From Pararge aegeria (taxonomy: Eukaryota; Arthropoda; Insecta; Lepidoptera; Nymphalidae): 64,000 nucleotides of DNA. Of this stretch, positions 57,550 through 64,000 are shown piece after piece; the first letter of the stretch is position 1; each line of letters starts with the position of its first letter. Position numbers and translations under genes: made by a program. The stretch spans positions 5,084,001 through 5,148,000 of the forward strand of contig NC_053187.1 of assembly GCF_905163445.1 (NCBI RefSeq), in the 5' to 3' direction. The notes below the pieces were generated by a model. The model did not search any database. It was not told where the DNA came from and worked only from the letters and a program-made list of their open reading frames with translations.

Positions 57550-57780
57550 CAGGGAAATGCTAGTTTTAGAAAAGAACAATTTTTGGCCGACCCTGGAGTC
57601 ATACACTTAACCCAGGAGTAAACAGGTTTTGCGGTTGTGTGCGAAAGCGTTCCCGTGGTCCTGACACCAGGCGACTTGTTGGAACACCGTGGGGTTTTAG
57701 CCAGTAAGAGTCCGACATAACCACTGTGCCTCCCCGTGGTGCGGTGGTATCCATGAGGATTTCCCCACAAAAAAAGGAGT
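57550..57780 (-). repeat. unclassified LINE-like fragment
   Basis: On the minus strand, 'gtcggactcttactggctaa', 'aacccctc'-free body 'ccacggtgttccaacaagtc', 'cacgggaacgctttcgcaca', 'tccagggtcggccaaaaatt' have retroposon-like composition with a broken frame (TPRCSNKSPGVRTTGTLSHT). No second copy in the window. Confidence 0.35.
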
Positions 57781-58349
57781 AAACAGGTCGAGGATAGTTG
57801 CTAAAAGATCTAAGAATGAATTTCTAATTTGATGTAGCCTAGCAGAGTGTACTACAAGTTTATTGTCTGTTGTACCTTGTTGCATTTTTGTAATTTTAAG
57901 TTTTTATGGGAACACATTATACATATTAACAACGTCCAATAGGTTCAAAACCTATTGTAGTACGAACAAACACATTCACAAAGCCACTAACGAGTCAAAG
58001 ATTACCAGTGAACGGCCGAGGAACCGTTACACGCAATAACTCACAAAACACTCTTCTAGCCCAGCGGCCATGACAGTTATTTATTTCATAAATTCTAAAC
58101 AAATGAAAGCTATCTAAGGTAGAACAAAAACCTCTTCATAAACGAGTCATATACATTTTTAGGGTAGTTTATGTGTATGTATAAAGAGCACGCTACTGCT
58201 GGCCAATTCTGTATCTCAGTTGATACCAAATTAGGCAAGGCACAGTGGAAAGTTGCCACGAATTAATCTGTTAAACCATATTTTGCATTCTGAAACCTAA
58301 GTTTCAAACGGAGTTTGTTCCTATACAGATATAATTATAAGTCTATGTT

Positions 58350-58373
58350 ATAATAAATAAATATATATATATA

Positions 58374-58413
<40 letters not shown>

Positions 58414-58420
58414 TATTATT

Positions 58421-58451
<31 letters not shown>
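58350..58451. repeat. (TA)n microsatellite with palindromic interruptions
   Basis: About 100 bases of alternating TA broken by 'attattta' and 'tattatttatt' units; able to fold into a long AT hairpin. Confidence 0.95.
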
Positions 58452-58455
<4 letters not shown>

Positions 58456-58639
58456 CTCTTTACGAATTCGTCAGAACTAGCCAGCAAATACGTTCTTTAT
58501 AAAACTTACCTGACGTGTGCGTTTGGATATACTGTGCGAAGTCATAGCAACATAAATACATGTTGCTGTGATATCGATGCTTTCGTCTTAACAAGAAGAA
58601 GATCCGAAAATGTTTAATCTGATCTACCTAATAATATTT

Positions 58640-60170
58640 CGTTCCGTGACCTATAGCCCATGTTTCCCGCACCTCCTCTATATTGAATTTCCCGAGAGGA
58701 CGCTTTCATTTCGCATTGTTGCAAATTGGCTTCAATTTATATGAAGTTCTCAAACGGATAACTTGTTTGATAAAATTGTTGGCCGAACAAGTACTCAGAG
58801 AGATTGGGTGTAATCCCAGTTTCTTCATCTTTACGTAGGAACGCCAAATTCACAAATACATTATACATTTTTAGAAATTAGTGAGCATTGCCTGTAGTTA
58901 CGGTTTAAAAAAATTGCCTATCATAAACTTACACTGCACTAACCGAGTTTATGGCAATTATTAGGAAAAATATCGCGTCCCTCAAACGTAGGATCGAGAG
59001 CAGCTCCAATATTGTTCTGAAGGCTTTAGCTGACAGGCAGGATAGTTTATATAAAGCGCACTGGATGTCAGCTTTAGTATCTAGTAACATTAATTATATT
59101 AACTAACATAGATATTTAGTTTATTGTGAATTACTAGCATATGGACCTTTGTAGTTTGAAATAAATGCAATACAATACAATAAACTGGGATACCGACAGA
59201 AAGCTCTTTTTAACGTAGCGTGATACGTGATAGGAATCAGTTTGCGCTGATTTAATACTATTACATTTTTGGAAAAGTGACTGCTAGCTCAACTTTCCCC
59301 TTCCTCCTCCATATTGAATTTTGCGGAAGGACGCTCTCATTTCATATTGTTACAAATTGGCAAAAAAGCACCTTCAATTTATATTTAATTTTCAAATCGA
59401 TAACTTACCTTATAAAATTGTATAATTCAACTGATGTTACAATTTATATTCAGAGACAATGCAGCCACGGCTAGCAAGGCCAGGAGACAATTATATACTC
59501 CGGGGAAGGGATAAAAAATTATCTTCTCCCGAGCATAAGTGGAAATAATATCCAATTAATATATGAGAAATAATAAACGGGGATAAGGTTGTACTATTCC
59601 CTGTTCCCGTGCTTGTCAGGGGATATAATCGGGGGATATAATTTTTGTCTCTTGCCCGTGCTAGCCCTGCAGCACTCTATTTAAATTCATTCAACAGCTA
59701 TATTATTATGATATATACAAGGGCTCCTTGAAGAAATCCCTATAGAAATAACTGGTCCTTGTGCATGTACTGTCTTTTTTATATTCTTTCACCGTACTTC
59801 GAGTTCTAAATAAGTAAATACTTTTTTCCAAAGGTCGCAACGCACGGAGCCGTGGTATTTTTTTTCTTTTAAATACGAGTGTGAACATTCAAATTAAATA
59901 AAACAAAAGACAAAAGAACACGAACCCGCGTGATATGAAGCGCTTTGCGCTGATTTATTAATATTACGTTTTGTTACCACTAGCCCATTTTACTCCCAGC
60001 TCCTCTTTTATGTTGAATTTCTGGACGCTTTCATTCCTTAGGTATTGTTGCAAATTGGCAAAATAGCGACTTCAATTTATATTAAATTTTCAAACCGATA
60101 ACTTCCCTTATAGAATTGTATTATTCAGCCGATATTGCATTTTATATTCAGAAACGAAATAACAAAACGC
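58640..60170 (+). repeat. three dispersed local copies of an unclassified repeat (family H)
   Basis: Copies at about 58650-58775, 59219-59470 and 59930-60170 each have 'cctc(c/t)...tattgaattt', 'ggacgct(t/c)tcatt', 'tgtt(g/a)caaattggc', 'ttcaatttatat', 'aaaattgt' in order. Copies 2 and 3 also share 'tttgcgctgattta'. Spacing is about 630 and 700 bp. Confidence 0.65.
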
Positions 60171-60354
60171 GTTGGCAGCGCACTGGAGCGGTAAGAACAA
60201 ATGTACGAAACTACCCCCATAGCCTGAGAGCTGGTGAACAATTTATTCAAAACGTTTCCTTAAAAATCTAATTGAATAGCGTGAAGCGTGTAACCTGCCA
60301 TTAAAATACAAACCAACCTACTACATACAGCCAATTAAGAGAAAGCACGATGCT

Positions 60355-60495
60355 ATGTAGAAACCGATTAGGGGTAAATGTCTGATATAAATACCATACC
60401 CCTAACAGGTTAGCCGGCTATCACCTTAGACAATAGTAATTACCATGCAGAGAGTGAGTTACATTACAGTCAACAGCTTACTGATCGAATGAAAT
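60355..60495 (+). mobile_element. SINE-C 3' fragment
   Basis: 'gtagaaaccgattaggggta', 'cataccc' then 'ctaacaggttagccggctat', 'gagttacattacagtcaaca'. Confidence 0.65.
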
Positions 60496-60989
60496 TAAAT
60501 AAATTGGCAAAAAGGTAGAAAAGTTTGAAATCGCATAAAATTAGTTTCCCTTAAACATTTAAACGGACGCATAATTGACTAGTCTAACATTTAACAGTAT
60601 TATAACAGTTAAATCAAATTTAGAAGCTGGTCACAGTTAAGCGCTTCATGCTAGGCTATGTAATCTTCTTCTTCTTATAGCCCTTATTCTACGTTATAAG
60701 AGGACGCCACGAGTTTCATTCATACTTGAATAGAGACTTGTTGTTTTGGTTTTTGCATACATCATATGCTCAACAAATTAGTGCACTAAAAAGTATTTAA
60801 TGTCATTGTCATTTATAGCCATCATTAAATCGCTTTTCCAGAGGTTTCCGTTACGTAATAATTTGCAGCCCGATCACGTTTATATTTTAAATTTCCTTGT
60901 AAGCAAGCATCCTCTTTTTTTGGTAGCAGTAAAGTTGGTTTTCAAAATCTTTTTCAGTTTAAATAAAACCTTCTACTATTCTGATGGCA

Positions 60990-61290
60990 ATTCTTAGACT
61001 ATTTAACAGCGGGGAAGTGGAAAATTGCCAGTAGTAAAGTAAGTTCACAGCAGCCTTTGCAATGAGCGTCAGGTATGCCGGTATAGAAAGAGGTATTCGG
61101 GTCGCTGCTCGCTATTAAATAGTTATTTTACTATTATACCGATCTTATTAATTAAGAATAAAACAGAGCGGTAACTGAAGCTCCAGAGAAAACGGGGTAA
61201 CTTCAAAGGAAACAAGAAAGTAACTTCTAATAGAATTGTATCTTATATTTTGTAAAACGCCGTAGAAAATTGTATTGTTATTTCTTTACT
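60990..61290 (+). repeat. local duplicate (family J), copy 1; copy 2 at about 62480-62810
   Basis: Both have 'gtggaaaattgccagtagta' or a close variant, 'atagttattttact(a/g)ttat', 'gaataaaac', 'aaaacggggt', and 'attttttgttacaaaatac' or a variant in order, about 1.5 kb apart in direct orientation. Confidence 0.5.
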
Positions 61291-61674
61291 AATGTTGTTG
61301 TCCAGTAGCCACACCCGTGCCTCGTTTAGCGGTAGCAGCAACAACTTTAAATGAAATAAAATGAATTTGATTGTATAATTCTAAAAATAAGTCGATATTA
61401 GATAGGTATACTCTAAAACTGAAACTAAAAAAAACTTTTTTACCGAGAAATTTCATTCCATAGTTTTAACTGGCAACCATAGAAAAAAAAATCATTCCGA
61501 TTCTAAACTGAATTAATTTCTGGGAGATCTACTCTGGTTGTTACGTTCGACTTTCGGGTAATTTGTCATAGATCTTTTTGTGACAATGCTCGTCCGGGGA
61601 AGTACCTAATACCGCCATGTTTGGGCGTGTTTGCCGGTGTTATTACAAGAATATGAGGTTCAACATGAAGTAAA

Positions 61675-61750
61675 ATCACCGGCCAGGTGATAGCTCGATT
61701 TTACTTTCGAGGGGCAGAGTTCCAATCCCAGCAAGCACCTCTAACTTAGG
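61675..61750 (+). mobile_element. SINE-A head fragment
   Basis: 'aggtgatagctcgattttac', 'gggcagagttccaatcccag', 'caagcacctctaactta'. Confidence 0.65.
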
Positions 61751-61831
61751 TTTATACAAAGGGCAGCACTATATAAGACGTGTTCTTCGCATGCCCTTCG
61801 AAGTGTTTACCTGTTTATAGTTGATGGTACT

Positions 61832-62040
61832 CAGTGGCGTGAATAGAGGGTATGTACGGGGTATGCAGATGATATAAAATGAAGAAAATCTCGAGTACGA
61901 GTTATGAAAGACTTAAGGATAGGCATTGTAAGATCTATAAAAAGGCTTCCCTTAAGTATATATAACTCGTTCTGGAGACTTTCTTCATTTTATATCATCT
62001 GCTGGAATACCATCAGTGGCGTGCATAGAGCACGCCACTG
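61832..62040 (-). mobile_element. rearranged hAT-type element with internal inverted duplication
   Basis: Starts CAGTGGCGTGAAT and ends GCACGCCACTG, flanked by ATGGTACT (61824-61831) and ATGGTATT (62041-62048). Inside, 61866-61884 'cagatgatataaaatgaaga' recurs inverted at 61982-62002. The last 48 bases form a palindrome that also copies the right flank: 'ggaataccat' + CAGTGGCGTGC at 62004-62024 mirrors GCACGCCACTG + 'atggtattcc' at 62030-62050. Confidence 0.8.
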
Positions 62041-62124
62041 ATGGTATTCCACTTCCATATGGTGGACCATCTTTTAGGTCTTAAAAATTATGCAATGGGA
62101 CATTAATAACTGAGCAGTCTGATT

Positions 62125-62300
62125 GATTGAAATTGAATTCAAATTTAAAATTCATTTATTTCAAGTAGGCCTAATTTAAAAGCACTTTTGAAATTTCAAG
62201 TCAGTCTGTTTGTAGTGACTCTACCACCGGTTCGGATCGCAGATTCCATTGAGAAGAGTCGGCAAGAAACTCAGCAGATTGCTCTTTTCCAGCAACATTT
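62125..62300 (-). mobile_element. LINE 3'-tail repeat (family K), inverted
   Basis: 'attcatttatttcaagtagg', 'aatttcaagtcagtctgttt', 'tctaccaccggttcggatcg', 'gtcggcaagaaactcagcag'. Confidence 0.75.
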
Positions 62301-62914
62301 TATAGTTTAACAATCTTTAGATGCGATTCTGTTTCTATTGGTGAGCACAGGTGTGTGCTCTCAAACCAAGCTCAAAAAGTTATTTAAAGCAGTATGTATA
62401 TCTGATCATTACCGTATCAATAATGTCAAATGTGCATAAATATTGGGTCACTAATGAAGTACTTACTCATGAACTGCTTAATGCAAGGTAAAATTGCGAG
62501 TAGTAAAGAAAATAATTTATTTAAAAATAAGTTAATATAAGAGCGTTCTACATCTTCTCGGACGGCATAGGTATCCCGTCACAAAGAGAAAAAGGCAGGT
62601 CGCAAGTAAATACTTATTTTACTGTTATATTCACATACCTACTAGGTACGAGAATAAAACGTAACTTAATTAAAAGAACCGAGCTTGATAAAGTAACTGC
62701 AGCGCAAAAGAAAACGGGGTTCCTTTAATAAAATGTCAAGAAAATTGCTTCAAACAGCTGCATCGTATCGCATTTTTTGTTACAAAATACCACACGGTGC
62801 TGTTTAGAAGCCGCAAGTAAAGATACGCACGCAAAACAACTCATAATATTTTTGAGACTTTTGCCTGTTTGTTTCTATAAGAGGTGATTTCTGTGCTAAC
62901 TTCACCCTTAACCT

Positions 62915-63225
62915 ATTAACGTCCTACTGCTGGGTACAGGCTGCCTTGCTCACAAGAGATAAGTTTTTAGAGCATAGTCCCACCACACTTCTTCACTGCG
63001 GGTTTGTAGGTTTTAATGACTACTATTAAAAGGAAGTGTATAACAACCGAACCCGACGGTTTAACGTGCTCTACGAGGCAGCGGGGTTGAGACCGCCTAT
63101 TTCCGAACTCCGAGCTGTTACTGAGAAGTTATTTAACAGAAAACCCCAATACCTAACAAGTTTGATCGACCCGGGTTCGAGCCCAGGACCTAGTGATGTC
63201 GTTAACCCTTAGCACGACTCGCTAT
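62915..63225 (-). mobile_element. SINE-D, inverted
   Basis: 'accgaacccgacggtttaac', 'gtgctctacgaggcagcggg', box B complement 'gacccgggttcgagcccagg', head 'gatgtcgttaacccttagca'. Confidence 0.6.
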
Positions 63226-63299
63226 ATAAAGCCTCACAATTACATTCGTGGGGGAGTTAGTTCCACCATGTATATAAATTGACTTTTAAGAGCTAGGTA

Positions 63300-63415
63300 A
63301 CAATTTATTAACTGACCCTAGACCCGCGCAACTTCGTCTGCACCTAGAAAAAAACCTAGAAACTAATTGCAGCGCTACCTACCAGGTAGGCCTGTTTTGT
63401 TTCCAAACTATGTTA
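63300..63415 (+). repeat. repeat with 'gacccgcgcaacttcgtctg'
   Basis: Same block as 49556-49660 and, inverted, 31800-31945; followed by 'tttgtttccaaactatgtta'. Confidence 0.7.
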
Positions 63416-63509
63416 ATCGCGGCCGTATGTGTTATTCTATACCTGTCGCAACTTCAAAGCGATAGGTTCAATTTGAATATTTTAAAAACTGAATTTGCAG
63501 GTATATAAT

Positions 63510-63910
63510 TAAACTTAATATTTATACTTTATTTCTTTCGCATTTATAATATTAGTATTTAGTAGGATGATACACATGCATTCGATCGTTGTACCATACG
63601 CCTCGCGACTTGCTGTTATCCGTGAAGAGTTATGTCCTTTATCTCCGATAATATTTATCAGATCTTCATTAAAATTAGACAGAACATGCTTGATAGTATA
63701 CACTTTCAAATAAAAAAAGAATTATAAAAATTGGTCGAAATTTAACGGAGCTATGAAGTAAAATTGATAAAAAATTTCATCCCATTTGCCGGAGGAAACT
63801 TATAAGAAGTATCCTATATGTTGACCCGGTATATCAGCTACCACTATACTAAATTTTATTTAAATCCGTTCAGTAGTTTTCACGTGATGCCCGGACAGAC
63901 AGACAGACAG
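63510..63910 (-). repeat. dispersed repeat (family I), copy 2
   Basis: Inverse of 31000-31440; begins 'ctttcgcatttataatatta' and ends in (cagacaga)n at 63893-63918. Confidence 0.75.
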
Positions 63911-64000
63911 CCAGACAAAAATTAAATAAAAATCTGTTTTGGACTCAGTGTCGATTATAAAGCATCCCGCGGTCAAAATTTTCAAAATATATTAAATGTA

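Noticed and set aside
57251..57563. Overlapping sense and antisense ORFs near 57.4 kb
   Set aside because: Neither strand shows a known motif; opposite-strand open frames of this size occur by chance.

Overview
This is a eukaryotic, AT-rich, intron- and transposon-filled window. The mobile-element mix (several tRNA-derived SINE families with the tails seen in butterfly and moth genomes, jockey-like and RTE-like LINE debris, hAT and other MITEs, elements carrying the 'gcccgcgacttcgtc' motif) points to Lepidoptera. Genus cannot be set from the sequence alone.

Left third (1-20,325, minus strand): the 5' part of one large gene, starry night/flamingo (stan; CELSR family), the atypical seven-pass cadherin of planar cell polarity. 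I reconstructed 21 exons (the last one cut by the left edge) whose splice sites and phases all join into one open frame of about 1,541 codons. The encoded part holds a signal peptide, an N-terminal region of about 330 residues, nine cadherin repeats, the CELSR-specific juxtacadherin segment and the first EGF modules. The laminin-G, hormone-receptor, GAIN/GPS and seven-transmembrane parts must lie beyond base 1. A good splice acceptor 58 bases before the ATG implies at least one noncoding 5' exon upstream; a 56-base candidate is at 22,331-22,386.

The introns of stan carry insertions: SINEs in introns 3, 5, 7, 11, 14, 15, 16 and 20, an 833-bp element with 39-bp terminal inverted repeats in intron 1, a jockey-like reverse-transcriptase remnant in intron 10, an RTE-like remnant in intron 9, and a decayed partial copy of coding exon 6 in intron 6.

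Right two thirds (20,326-64,000): no convincing protein-coding gene. It is either the long 5'-UTR intron plus regulatory region of stan or intergenic DNA. It is packed with repeats: full SINEs at 36,082, 37,262, 44,255, 50,228 and 52,310; three non-autonomous hAT elements with 8-bp target duplications; a 490-bp MITE with relatives; a three-unit 121-bp tandem array of a tRNA-like sequence; several near-perfect palindromes; an alternating TA tract; and locally duplicated sequence at 58.6-62.8 kb. Three CpG-richer patches (29.5, 35.8 and 39.4 kb) are the only weak promoter candidates.

I see no CRISPR array, operon, prophage or new enzymatic system. The most interesting points are the exon-6 fossil, the nested and self-inverted hAT elements, the tRNA-like trimer, and the unresolved 5' end of stan. 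All coordinates were read by eye without alignment software; repeat boundaries are approximate, splice junctions are exact as proposed.
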